From assembly GCF_018614205.1 (NCBI RefSeq), contig NZ_JAGGOS010000084.1, positions 39,522 to 103,521 of the forward strand: a DNA stretch of 64,000 bases. Direction: 5' to 3'. The translations under genes and the position numbers were made by a program. The stretch comes from Streptomyces sp. ISL-36 (GTDB lineage: Bacteria; Actinomycetota; Actinomycetes; Streptomycetales; Streptomycetaceae). Positions 19,001 to 26,216 of the stretch are shown here, one piece after another (the first letter of the stretch is position 1; every line of letters starts with the position of its first letter). The notes beneath the pieces were generated by a model, which was given only the letters and a program-made list of their open reading frames with translations, did not search any database and was not told the origin of the DNA.

Positions 19001-20351
19001 CGTCGATCAGCCGCTCCACCGTGCCGCCGTCCTCCAGGGCACGCACGACGTCTCGCAACGGCCCGGACAGGGGTCGCTCCGCGGGGGTGCGGTGCGCTTC
19101 CTCCCGCGGGCCCGGCACCCCGGGCCGCAGGAGCTCCAGCGCGGCGCGGGCCCCGTCCGCGCCGCCGTCGCGCACCAGCTTGGTGACCCGGGCGACGACG
19201 TCGGTCCGTCGTCTCGCGTCTCCGAGCTCCCCGCGGTCCAGCACCCGGGGGAGATCCGGATCGGGCCGGGCCGCCGCCGCGCGCCCGGCGGTGGGTGCGG
19301 CCGGCTGCATGAGAGCCAGGATCGGCTCGCGCTGCTTGCCCTTGAGCAGCCCGGCGAACGTGCTGTCGGTGAGCGCTCGAAGGACCTCCACGGCCGCCGC
19401 GCGTTCCTCTTCCGGCGGCCCGGACAGGTCCATGCCGGCGAACAGCCGCTCGTCCAGATCGTTGAGGACGGGCTGCGGGAGCGCCCGGTAGCAGGACAGC
19501 ACCGACCGGCGGTGACGGCGCCGCTGCCCGTCGGTGAGCTCGTTCGCCAGCCGCGCGACGCAGGGCGTGCCGACCGCCCTGGCGATGGCGGACGCGATGT
19601 CCAGCGGGTACTGGTCCAGGATCACCAGCGCGTAGGAGACGTCGGCCTCGCCGACGGGCCGGCCGAGCCGGTCCCTCAGGATCTCGATGTCCTTGGCGTA
19701 GGTCCGGGAGACCTGCGCCACCCGGTCCCCGGCCTCCGCCGCGGCCCCGGGAGGCGGCAGCGCCTCGGCCAGGGCGTCGGTGTCGGCCGCGGCGATTCCC
19801 TCGGCGAGCGGTACGACGGCGGCGCCGAGCTCGCGTCCCTCGGCGAAATCGGCGGCAGCAGCGGCGGCTTCCGCTTCGGCCTCCGCCTTGGTGCGGCGGC
19901 GAGTGGTGCCGGGGGCCACGGAACGCTGTGCCAGGTGGGTGGCCTCGTGCGCGAGCAGCGCCCGGCCGGAAGCCGTGCCCGGGTCGTAGCCGTCGGGGCG
20001 CAGCCAGATCACCCCGTCGGCGAGGAGCCCGCGAGCGCCTCGTGGGGCGGTCCTGCGGGCGGCTTCGCCGTCGACGACGACCTTCGCGGTGTCCAGACGG
20101 AAGCCCAGCTGAACGGCCAGCCGCCCCAGCAGTCGGGCGGTGAGCGCGGCGCGGGCCGCGTCACCGTCGACGATTCCCGGGTGTGCCCGGGGCCGGGGCC
20201 CGAGCGCCCGCGGGCCTCGGGCGGCCGGCGAATCGGTGGAACGACCCCGCGCCGACGAGAGCCGGTCGCCGCGCGCGGCGAGCTGTTCCTTCTCGGGGCC
20301 GGCCGCCGAGCGACGGCTCGCTCCCGGCACCCCCTTCTCCGCGGCGCTCAT
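13065..20351 (-). CDS. Giant eCIS-locus protein with HEATH motif and long beta-rich, AsmA/TamB-like tail
   Basis: A 2428-residue protein; ATG at 20351 overlaps the previous stop (ATGA). Residues 60-150 form a divergent DUF4157-like domain with GVIWLRPDGYDPGTASGRAL and a HEATH motif at 135-139. Residues about 160-900 are helical and Arg/Leu/Asp-rich. A coiled coil (KARVEVLRQRLDREK, RQQFLKSASSVGETERKEAA) lies near 1060-1150. From about 1150 to the end the chain is almost purely beta, with recurring strands that open with a name-like Gly-Leu/Asp-Ile pattern (SLSGFAWTADRG, DLGVTGLQYENQESG, HVDLRVVDGRLRYREIE) and a terminal LRYREIERQFLGG block reminiscent of AsmA/TamB/DUF748 proteins. It occupies the place where a tape measure is often found, but the beta tail argues against that role. 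Function unknown: effector, cargo scaffold or lipid-contacting factor are possible. Confidence 0.72.
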   Translation of the reverse strand: MSAAEKGVPGASRRSAAGPEKEQLAARGDRLSSARGRSTDSPAARGPRALGPRPRAHPGIVDGDAARAALTARLLGRLAVQLGFRLDTAKVVVDGEAARRTAPRGARGLLADGVIWLRPDGYDPGTASGRALLAHEATHLAQRSVAPGTTRRRTKAEAEAEAAAAAADFAEGRELGAAVVPLAEGIAAADTDALAEALPPPGAAAEAGDRVAQVSRTYAKDIEILRDRLGRPVGEADVSYALVILDQYPLDIASAIARAVGTPCVARLANELTDGQRRRHRRSVLSCYRALPQPVLNDLDERLFAGMDLSGPPEEERAAAVEVLRALTDSTFAGLLKGKQREPILALMQPAAPTAGRAAAARPDPDLPRVLDRGELGDARRRTDVVARVTKLVRDGGADGARAALELLRPGVPGPREEAHRTPAERPLSGPLRDVVRALEDGGTVERLIDALPEDERDESNAYGHVLLEVVRHRPVAANLVRLQSLLTYGLFGSLSGIGKRDAWLAYQIVRRLPPADQDRWRRLDGGKWFRRLEDNIPSERREQYEGIVVETAEGRLADVAGSVADELSDKPARTVWQRVLEDVTRGARQSSAPDAVRRIGTAGNELGPERALKVRRAVVVRLDQLGKLSPVLSALPLAFLRDLDAVQVLRSVVALRDPVHLIRHIHDLISRNFWSQLPFVGGLFSRWSVSSREAFLAFQLARCLPADDREELAATERWAAMTDALTEEMRQSAGVSLFVDREGKEGERLRERLRDNRLWTEDRAAELRTLVRMAVELGLRRFVFDRSRETQAFSSKGERLPALVEAFELYAQPHRTEYAPQTLKGRAPEGLQDAIRLSGGLMWFVIKLMVPVPHGVVFSRKSIGFENVEFRGALVTAEYEPETGQLHVAAKGALDLGPVDLVTPGKVLKCGRMVLSDFEARANYPVEEAGRPTGVQAKLGRAEATDALVTGEDLMLGVARLLATSLDARVGRTGTEEPTAQPPVSPPWLSLALGPAVTRFIEPILRVVRLPFVRSLPRAFSLQGMQMTVGNLTLEGLAYGAGITAERASFDHLLIGGGLNQVALCKARVEVLRQRLDREKPDDDAAPARTALREQLDRARAELARCEEKDKRLQQLRQQFLKSASSVGETERKEAARLEQELAGGLVLDVAKAELKGLSGDVRAASLTLGGVGGEVSGPAFTPDIESTSVFVTDADRVKAFRARSSRAGTEAAGPALTGGIRAATATATDVAVLGEIPGSSELEQQLKGLPPQQRGPLEGLLGRVRSYEELDSRARGVSTPPLTPQETQTLVEERESLRLVFGYRAETVEGRGVGGGFESTGPSFLAGLTGSGTADSVTARGVRAGAVSVKELTVAGVKVASRKRDSYDIEADKISVQGAALGRPDAKAAEIGLSGLRSSVTVLREKPGGAITGIKPVRIDLASATLRGLDFRTSDAWVHSDDTARLDGVFLDAGLLRRAGDPKGGWHAHVVQLHCARAAAPGLVFENNGASTPFRAEVKGGALLDIDVRGMDFAIGAPATAGSPLPDELSVGAIENLDIQLTAGAFGGRLGIASARVQGPPVINGALRVRAATDGTGVKSLSDVDLGGLQFTGEADSGPSRGVVLRKLLVGGASVHRSGDVWTIRTLLIPTVELGRLHWATADGASLVSDGPAVLSGLTATGSVTAPTGGPMRVAVDTLKVTSITADQLAYHQGSLHLELGRTPRHSKLPPGHHPLEIRDISLSGFAWTADRGVTTGTLDVGSVQAEFRGQLARNLLAEATVRVTGLNASFLSNGHVRLRARASVDAEGVWSDPGPTGAEESAHVAESRFTIDGLDTGVVDIGPEGVEFGPGDEPGLRIADLGLDEIHYRSANVLLDSMPGGRGVRLHRIAARLKVELRSPAERAARGRDASPIRRIVLREVGVDTIEADGLKLTLPQLSAGEKPEEQGPVEVWLPPGESMVLRDTRLVLPPEGVVLAPPTAPGGGWSIPELRLRIGGETDPGQSTASRPALLVPDIRARVKGIVQEAQARAFAERIDVRFLSGGGLLLDVLHPSLTGIEAVFRSTPRHRLRTRGIPGQGRPRAAGVGAESVHYESATGRITLTDLGVTGLQYENQESGGSEFQVTVDRATLPGKSRIDTDRARGPVGVTLDELEIQDARFEARFHGPPQKKPAAQHPWTATLATLGPYQEVFDSLQGRIAMRLPALGDLHVDLRVVDGRLRYREIERQFLGGWRHAMNFTLHSTPPHLEFGVGIRGDKGSERFVVASWDLDRDELREAEKSERVRIWRLLNIEGEARQKLDAPEKKDEPPGMPFSLRDIDVELSMRSAKPLPIDLAAASGGFVSGTVTLARDALSGLHLTGHIPGEVKQVAASVAQVAPGEPADTRAKIESTMIRLPGGSAVSTGRIDIYGFRDFEVYLLPGFTPHRVTAHIERAVAKDIVWRTP

Positions 20352-20614
20352 CCGCCGAGCCCCTCGTACACCGTGCGGGCCAGTCCGTCCGCGACCTCCT
20401 CCACGGCCGCCGACCTCGGGAGCACGGTGAAGAGAGGCCGGTCCGGTGCCCCGACGGTGCCTGCCACCCAGCCCGGCGGGACGCCCCGGTCGAGCAGCAG
20501 CCGGGAGAACGCCGTCTCGAAGGCCTCGGCGAGGCCGTGGGGTCGTTCGATGTCCACCCCGTGCACGACGATTTCGTCGATGCGCAGCTCGACGGCGTGC
20601 GGCTGGGTACTCAT
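20348..20614 (-). CDS. Small eCIS-locus protein, unknown function
   Basis: An 88-residue protein with ATG at 20614, overlapping both neighbours through ATGA junctions, so it is certainly in the translated operon. It begins with beta-prone VELRIDEIVVHGVDIERPHG and ends with an amphipathic helix (VEEVADGLARTVYEGLGG). The IDEIVVHG phrase recalls small proteins placed between the ATPase and the large DUF4157 protein in other eCIS loci. No catalytic motif, signal peptide or membrane segment is visible. A chaperone or loading adaptor for the giant protein encoded next is a guess based on gene order. Confidence 0.75.
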   Translation of the reverse strand: MSTQPHAVELRIDEIVVHGVDIERPHGLAEAFETAFSRLLLDRGVPPGWVAGTVGAPDRPLFTVLPRSAAVEEVADGLARTVYEGLGG

Positions 20615-22554
20615 GACCAGCCTCCTGCCTCGACCTCGGTGAGCGGCCGGTCGAGCTTGGCGTACTCGCTGCGCGCCGCCCGCAGGATGTGGGCCATGGT
20701 CACCGGCTCGTCCGCGTCGGCGGCCAGGAACGAGGCGTGGAACGCGATGTTGCGGATACTGCCGCCGGACACGTTCAGCCGGGCCAGCCTCTCCGGATCC
20801 AGGCCGCTCGTGGGTACCTGTGCCGGAAACGCGGAGCGCCAGATGTCCGCCCGCTGTGCGGCGTCCGGGAAGGGGAAGTTCACCACGAAGCGCAGCCTCC
20901 GCAGGAACGCCTGGTCGAGGGAGGACCGCATGTTGGTGGTGAGGATGGCTACACCCCGGTAACTCTCCATGCGTTGCAACAGATAGCTGACCTCGATGTT
21001 CGCGTACCGGTCGTGGCTGTCGCGGACCTCCGTCCGCTTGCCGAACAGCGCGTCCGCCTCGTCGAAGAGCAGCACGGAGCCGCCCTTCTCGGCCGCGTCG
21101 AAGACGGCCCGCAGGTTCTTCTCCGTCTCTCCGATGTACTTGCTGACGACGGCCGACAGGTCGATGCGGTAGAGGTCCAGACGGAGTTCGGCTGCGATCA
21201 CCTCCGCGGCCAGCGTCTTACCGGTGCCGGACGGTCCGGCGAACATCGCGCTGAGGCCGAGCCCACGGGGGTGGTCTTCGGCGGAGGTCCAGGCGTGCTG
21301 CACCTTGGCGGCCCCGCGGGCCTGTGCGGAGATGTCCCGCAGGACGGTGTACTGCTCGGCCGGGAGCCGCAGCTGGTGCCAGCGTGCCCGCGGTTCGATG
21401 AGCTGTGCCAGGTCTCCGAGCCGGTCCCTCGAACGGGTGCGGCAGACGTTCCACAGAGAGTCCCCGGAGGGACCGGCGTCCACCGTGCCGTGGTGGACGA
21501 TATCGGCGAAGCCCATGTCGAACTGGGTCACCGCTTCGTCGATCTGACGAGTCAGCCGGTCGTCGGCCTCCTCGGGATCCGCGAGGACACTCCGCCACAG
21601 GGCGCGTTGCTCCGATCGAGGAGGTCGTCCCACCGGCAGGTGCGCACCCGCTCCCGGCAGGGGCACCGGGCCGGGGGCGGTGACCACGATCGGGGCGTCG
21701 GCGCGGTCGAGCAGCGCCGCGACGGCGCGACGCTCCTGGGTGCCTCCGTCCTGGCACGCCAGGACCATCACCGTGCGGTCGAGCAACGACTCCCGCTCCC
21801 ACAGTCGGGCGAAGCTGTCGAGGTCGGCGGGGTCGGCCGGAAGGTCCGCGGCTGTCACGCGGTACACCGGCACGCCATGCGCGGCCGCCACGACCACGGC
21901 GTCGAGATCCCGCGGCTCGGGCCCGTGCAGAACGACCGGGGGAATCGGCCCCGTCCGATGGGTCCCCCAGATGCCGCGCACCCGGCCGGCCGCGGCGGCG
22001 AGACTCGGCGGCAGGGGTACGTCGGAGGCGAGGACCTGGACGGCGTACGGGCGCAGCCGCCGGTCGAGCCGGGAGAGCCCCAGCAGACTGTGCAGCACCC
22101 GCTCGTCGATCTGCAGGGGCGCCGCCGTGATGCGACCGTCCCCGACGTCGACGAGCCGTCTGGCCCGGAGGGGCCCCTCCGGTGTGATGGCGCTCCAGTG
22201 AGGCTCGTCGAGGGCGGCGAGCGCGAGCCCGAAGGTCGGGCGGTCGTGCACGCCGCCGTTCACCATCGAACAGATCTCACCGATACGAGCGTCGAGTTCG
22301 TCGGCGGCCGTCAGCAGGAGCATGTTCCGCTCGAACGCGCCGAGTCCGAAGCACTGCGCCACGACATCCAGGGCGGACGGTCCGGGCAGCGCCGCGGCCG
22401 CCTCGTCGCAGGCCTGTCGGGCGGCGTCCGTGGCCGCGGGGTCGTCCCCGCCCGGCAGCCCCGCGTAGCGGCGCAGCCGAAGCTCCAGTGCGGTGACCTC
22501 TGCCGCAAGCCAGCGCTGATTGGCCGAAGCCCAGGATTCGTTCTCGGTCGTCAC
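20611..22554 (-). CDS. AAA+ ATPase of eCIS (Afp15/Cis15-like)
   Basis: A 647-residue protein starting with the GTG at 22554 (GTGA overlap with the DUF4255 gene). The N-terminal 380 residues are a helical regulatory part with the LGAFERNMLLLTAADELDAR segment near 70-90 typical of eCIS ATPases. The C-terminal AAA+ domain has Walker A GPSGTGKT at 440-447, Walker B VLLFDEAD at 494-501, a sensor region AILTTNMRSSLDQAFLRR and an arginine-finger-type RRLRFVVNFPFPD. Afp15/PVC15 ATPases are needed for particle assembly or effector loading in related systems, although the mechanism is not settled. It sits between the terminator and the small/giant protein genes. Confidence 0.92.
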   Translation of the reverse strand: MTTENESWASANQRWLAAEVTALELRLRRYAGLPGGDDPAATDAARQACDEAAAALPGPSALDVVAQCFGLGAFERNMLLLTAADELDARIGEICSMVNGGVHDRPTFGLALAALDEPHWSAITPEGPLRARRLVDVGDGRITAAPLQIDERVLHSLLGLSRLDRRLRPYAVQVLASDVPLPPSLAAAAGRVRGIWGTHRTGPIPPVVLHGPEPRDLDAVVVAAAHGVPVYRVTAADLPADPADLDSFARLWERESLLDRTVMVLACQDGGTQERRAVAALLDRADAPIVVTAPGPVPLPGAGAHLPVGRPPRSEQRALWRSVLADPEEADDRLTRQIDEAVTQFDMGFADIVHHGTVDAGPSGDSLWNVCRTRSRDRLGDLAQLIEPRARWHQLRLPAEQYTVLRDISAQARGAAKVQHAWTSAEDHPRGLGLSAMFAGPSGTGKTLAAEVIAAELRLDLYRIDLSAVVSKYIGETEKNLRAVFDAAEKGGSVLLFDEADALFGKRTEVRDSHDRYANIEVSYLLQRMESYRGVAILTTNMRSSLDQAFLRRLRFVVNFPFPDAAQRADIWRSAFPAQVPTSGLDPERLARLNVSGGSIRNIAFHASFLAADADEPVTMAHILRAARSEYAKLDRPLTEVEAGGWS

Positions 22555-23894
22555 AGATCCACCCCTGGGCTCTTGTAGAGACCGGTGCGGCTGTCGCGGC
22601 CCAGGGCGCTCTCGGCGCCGTCCACGGAAAGCCTGACGACGTACCGGCCTTTGGGAACCTTCTTGAAGCCGAAGGTGATCGTGGCGGTGTCGGTGCCGCC
22701 CGTCGTGACGCCGTTGTCCTTCGGTGCCGCGATCGCGATGCCAAAGGCCCGACGGCCGGCGGGCGCGCCGATCTCGTTGAGCAGCAGGGTGACGTGCTGC
22801 GTCGCCGTGACCCTTGGTGTGACGGTCACGGTGACCGTGCCGGACACCAGCGGGACACCGTTCACCGTCTCCGTACCGCTGACCTGTGCGGTGGCGGTGA
22901 CGACCGGAGCGAGGAGGAAGGAGACGCCGTTCGACGGGTAGACCGTGACCTCGGCGGTCTCCTCGCCGGCGGGCATGGGCGAACCCTCCGGACGCGGGAC
23001 GCTCACAGGGACCTCCATCCGCACCTGCGCCGGGACGACTCCGGCCCTGAGCGCGGGAGCGGCGGTGGCGAGGGGGACGGTGATCGCGGACTCCGTGACC
23101 TCCGCGGCCGTCGGGCGGTACCCGAATCCACCGAGCAGGACCAGGCCGTTGCCACCGAGGCCGCGGCCGCGGAGCACGATGGTGCTGTCGGGGGTGATGA
23201 CGCCACCGGCGCCACTGTTCATCACGGCATCGAGCACCGGGGGGAGTTGGGGCCGGACGGTGGACGATGCGGCGAGCCCCGCGACCGGCAGCGCGGGACG
23301 GCGCGGCCGCTTGCTGTCGATCACCACGACATGGGCCGTGTACGTGGCACTGGGCCGGTAGTGGGCCTGCAGAGCGGACCACAGCTTGGACACTTCCTCC
23401 GACGACATCGTGGTGGGAGTGAGCCGTACGAGCTCCAGCTGGTCCGCGAGGCCGGCTTCCTTCAACTCCTTGGGGAGGGACTGGTCGGTGAGATCCGGGT
23501 CGAGTGCCTTCCTGATGACGTCCCTGGTCAGGACCGCCTCGTCGTGCAGAGCCTGCAGCGCGTGGCCGAGGATGATCTCGCCGACATAGGCCTCTGCGCC
23601 GTACACGGTCAGGAGATAGTGCAGGTCGAGCCCGAGGGGAGGAGCGTTGAGCGGTCCTCCCGTCGGCGCGGCGGCGGGCATTGCGACGTTGTTCCAGCCG
23701 TGGTTCGGAGTGACCTGGTAGAGGAAGAGGTTGAGCTGGGCCGGCTCCTGGGCGCCGACCGTGATCCGGTCGGGCGGCAGGGCGCTCACCGCGATCTCCG
23801 ATGAGCGGACGGTGAGATCGGCCTCGGCGATGCGGGCGCGGAGGCGGCTGCACAACACGGCCGTGACGGCGGCGAGCGCGTACGCGGTGCTCAC
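22551..23894 (-). CDS. DUF4255 tail terminator/cap protein (Afp16/Pvc16-like)
   Basis: A 447-residue protein with GTG at 23894 (GTGA overlap). Residues 1-190 are the DUF4255/Pvc16 N-terminal domain: VSTAYALAAVTAVLCSRLRA, QLNLFLYQVTPNHGWNN and LDLHYLLTVYGAEAYVGEII. This family ends tube and sheath polymerisation and sets the upper cap. Residues about 230-330 (LPPVLDAVMNSGAGGVITPD, STIVLRGRGLGGNGLVLLGG) look like an IPT/TIG-type Ig fold, and a second Ig-like stretch follows to the C-terminus. Extra Ig domains on the cap are common in actinobacterial versions and could mediate contacts with membrane or cargo. Confidence 0.9.
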   Translation of the reverse strand: MSTAYALAAVTAVLCSRLRARIAEADLTVRSSEIAVSALPPDRITVGAQEPAQLNLFLYQVTPNHGWNNVAMPAAAPTGGPLNAPPLGLDLHYLLTVYGAEAYVGEIILGHALQALHDEAVLTRDVIRKALDPDLTDQSLPKELKEAGLADQLELVRLTPTTMSSEEVSKLWSALQAHYRPSATYTAHVVVIDSKRPRRPALPVAGLAASSTVRPQLPPVLDAVMNSGAGGVITPDSTIVLRGRGLGGNGLVLLGGFGYRPTAAEVTESAITVPLATAAPALRAGVVPAQVRMEVPVSVPRPEGSPMPAGEETAEVTVYPSNGVSFLLAPVVTATAQVSGTETVNGVPLVSGTVTVTVTPRVTATQHVTLLLNEIGAPAGRRAFGIAIAAPKDNGVTTGGTDTATITFGFKKVPKGRYVVRLSVDGAESALGRDSRTGLYKSPGVDL

Positions 23895-24868
23895 GCGCTG
23901 CCCCCGAGCCCTGACAGGTAGCTTTCCAGATCGGGTGCGACCTGCTTGGGCCTGGCGTCGCGTGGGGGCGCGGGGGGTGGGGCGGAGGGACGGTGAGCGG
24001 CACGAACCTCGATGCGGCCGACGACGACGGTGACGGTGGGGGCGGGCGGTCCGGGTTGGGGATCGGGCTGCGTCAGCGCCGGGTCGGCGATCCGTGCGGT
24101 GACCGTCGGCACGGGCGATGGACGCTCCTCGGTCGCGCGCCGAGGCGTCGAATCCGGCGTGGAGGCCTGCGCCACGGGGGGTTCTGTCGTCCCTACGGGA
24201 GTGTCGGCCTCGGCTCGCAGGCCGAAGCGCCGGCGCACCGCCGTCGGCGGCCCTTCGGACGCCGGCGGGGTACCGGGTTGCCGGCTCCCGGCCGTCGTCA
24301 CCGATGCCTGCGGCGCAGCGACGGCTCGGCTCTCGGGCGCACGGCCGGGGTGCGGCTCGTGCGGTGGGTTCGAAGGCGTCGTCGGCTTCGCCTGGAGGGG
24401 CGGGGTGGCCTCGGAGCGACCGGTGGCATCCTCGGCGACGGGCGGGGCCGGTGGACGCGGTCCGGTCCGGTCCCGACTCCCTGCGCCAGGGGCGGACGGT
24501 GCGCGGTCCGGTGCCGCGGGCGCCGATGCGGATGCGAGGGGGATCAGCTCCGTGAGCGCGGGATCGAGCGCGGGATCCGGGCCGCTCCGTCGCGCGGCCG
24601 GCCGAGGGGCCGCGGAAGGCTCGGTGGCGTCGGCCCACTCCGCGCGGGACGAGGGATCCGCCGCGGACCGTTCGCGCGCAGCGGTACGGGGGCGCGTGCG
24701 CGGGGCGAGCGGCGGGGTTCGGCCGGGGACGCCCGTCCAGGGCTCGGCCGGTGCGGAGAAGACCTGGCCCGGTCCCGTCGGCGACTCGTACCGTGAGCGC
24801 GCTCGGGGCCGCACCGTCGGCGTCGTACCGGCCGCCATGCGGGCCAGGGCGCGGAGGAACCCGCTCAT
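23891..24868 (-). CDS. Proline-rich disordered eCIS protein with conserved C-terminal motif
   Basis: A 325-residue protein, ATG at 24868 in an ATGA overlap, stop overlapping the cap gene as GTGA. About 250 residues in the middle are Pro, Ala, Arg, Ser, Thr and Glu, with no hydrophobic core, so the protein should be intrinsically disordered. Only the first 30 residues (MSGFLRALARMAAG) and the last 60 look constrained; the C-terminal APTVTVVVGRIEVRA is a short strand motif I recognise from small proteins beside the cap gene in other eCIS loci, followed by DLESYLSGLGG. This suggests a flexible tether with a C-terminal docking peptide. No function is established for this family. Confidence 0.78.
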   Translation of the reverse strand: MSGFLRALARMAAGTTPTVRPRARSRYESPTGPGQVFSAPAEPWTGVPGRTPPLAPRTRPRTAARERSAADPSSRAEWADATEPSAAPRPAARRSGPDPALDPALTELIPLASASAPAAPDRAPSAPGAGSRDRTGPRPPAPPVAEDATGRSEATPPLQAKPTTPSNPPHEPHPGRAPESRAVAAPQASVTTAGSRQPGTPPASEGPPTAVRRRFGLRAEADTPVGTTEPPVAQASTPDSTPRRATEERPSPVPTVTARIADPALTQPDPQPGPPAPTVTVVVGRIEVRAAHRPSAPPPAPPRDARPKQVAPDLESYLSGLGGSA

Positions 24869-25677
24869 CCGATCAACTCCAGGTAGCAGGCACGCCGTAC
24901 GGGATCGAGACGGAGACAGTCCTGCTCGCTCCATCCGTACGCCGACGCCAGCCGGTGTACGTCGAAGAGCAGCAGCCGGGCGTGACCTTCGATCTCCTCC
25001 CAGAAGACGGTCACGGGATCCAAGCCCACGTCGAAGCCATGGCCGCAAGCGGGGCAGACGGTGGTGACGCGAAGGTCGCCGTAGGGGTCATGGCGGTGGA
25101 GTTCGGTGTCCAGCGCGTCGACAACCTCTTCCGGCAGGGCGTCGAGGGAGAGCCCGGCGCCCGGGGAAGGATCGACGGCCAGGTCGTCCGGGCCGGGACC
25201 GGCCGGGAGGCGGCGCGCCCCGATCACGCACGAGCTCAGCAAGGTCTGTGCCGCCGACTCCGGGTCCGCACTCTCCGAAGCACGCTCGAAGTCCGACACG
25301 CTGGGCGCTCGGAAGCGCACTTCCAGGCCGCCGACGCGGACCGTGCCGATCGACTCGGTCGAGTGGGCAGGGGGCTCGGTGTCGCCCCGATCGGATGCCG
25401 GGCCGTCGAGCAGCCCCTGGAACTCGATTTCAAGGTCCAAACGCTCGCCGCAATCCGGGCACGCCGTCTCGCCGTCGAGCCGGCTGCCGAAGACCGCCTG
25501 TCTCGCGCGGAGCACCAGCTGGTTGCAGCGGCCCAGGGACAGACGCCCGAGTTCATGAAGGGAGAGCGAAGGGTCGACCTTGCTGAGCAGCAGTCGTCGC
25601 CTGGAGGCGGGGAACGTCCGGGCCGTGCTCCAGACATCGAGGATCCAGATGTCGTCCACGAGCGGCGTAGGGGCCAT
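24865..25677 (-). CDS. Zinc-ribbon eCIS protein, gp26-like
   Basis: A 270-residue protein starting at ATG 25677, seven bases after the tube gene stop; the ribosome site is weak (AGGCAGCAG). Two CxxC pairs, CPDCGE at 73-76 and CPACGH at 208-211, should build a zinc ribbon. The C-terminal LASAYGWSEQDCLRLDPVRR followed by ACYLELIG is typical of small proteins of the T4 gp26-like class found after tube genes in eCIS operons. It may act in baseplate assembly or as a chaperone for the tube. The family is assigned from the motif and the operon position. Confidence 0.75.
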   Translation of the reverse strand: MAPTPLVDDIWILDVWSTARTFPASRRRLLLSKVDPSLSLHELGRLSLGRCNQLVLRARQAVFGSRLDGETACPDCGERLDLEIEFQGLLDGPASDRGDTEPPAHSTESIGTVRVGGLEVRFRAPSVSDFERASESADPESAAQTLLSSCVIGARRLPAGPGPDDLAVDPSPGAGLSLDALPEEVVDALDTELHRHDPYGDLRVTTVCPACGHGFDVGLDPVTVFWEEIEGHARLLLFDVHRLASAYGWSEQDCLRLDPVRRACYLELIG

Positions 25678-25684
25678 CTGCTGC

Positions 25685-26206
25685 CTACGGTTCGACGAAA
25701 GAGGGCTCGGCGGGCTCGACCACCTCGTAGTCCCGCTCCCAGCCCTCGTTCTCCAGCTTGAGGTGCTGGATGGCCACGGCATTGGCGTTGGCGTCCAGAT
25801 CGGGGAGTGCCTGGAACTCCGAGACCCAGGCACGGAACACCTTGTAGGCGAGCGCGAGCTGGCCGGCCTCGTTGTAGACCTCGATCACGAGGTCCTTGCG
25901 GAAGTCCTTCAGCGCGGACTCCGCTCCGAGCGCGGAGCCGAAGTTCCACACCTTGTTGGCCCACTCCTCGAAGGCGGTGTCGTGTGTGACACCACGCTCC
26001 AGGGTGATCGCCTCGAACTCGGTGCGCCCCGGGGACTTGCGGCTGGAGCTCGGGTCCCCGCCGTCCCGGTGCTTGACCACTTCCGTGGTCCGCTTCAGGG
26101 CGCTGACCTTGCTCACCCCCGCGACGTACCTGCCGTCCCAGCGGACCCGGAACTTGAAGTTCTTGTACGGGTCGAACCGATTGGTGTTGACGGTGAACGA
26201 CGGCAT
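25685..26206 (-). CDS. Inner tube protein (T4 gp19-like)
   Basis: A 173-residue protein that forms the hexameric rings of the inner tube. The N-terminus PYKNFKFRVRWDGRYVAGVS, the middle EFEAITLERGVTHDTAFEEW and the C-terminal IQHLKLENEGWERD match the gp19/Hcp-like tube family (Afp1/Afp5). Length fits the family. It follows the sheath gene after ten bases and is the only tube-type gene in the window, whereas many eCIS loci encode two or three paralogues. If no second copy lies elsewhere, one protein must form the whole tube. Confidence 0.93.
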   Translation of the reverse strand: MPSFTVNTNRFDPYKNFKFRVRWDGRYVAGVSKVSALKRTTEVVKHRDGGDPSSSRKSPGRTEFEAITLERGVTHDTAFEEWANKVWNFGSALGAESALKDFRKDLVIEVYNEAGQLALAYKVFRAWVSEFQALPDLDANANAVAIQHLKLENEGWERDYEVVEPAEPSFVEP

Positions 26207-26216
26207 GTGATCCCTC

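Noticed and set aside
13065..20351. Giant protein as a tape measure
   Set aside because: Gene position fits, but more than half of the chain is beta-rich and there is no long helical hydrophobic repeat.
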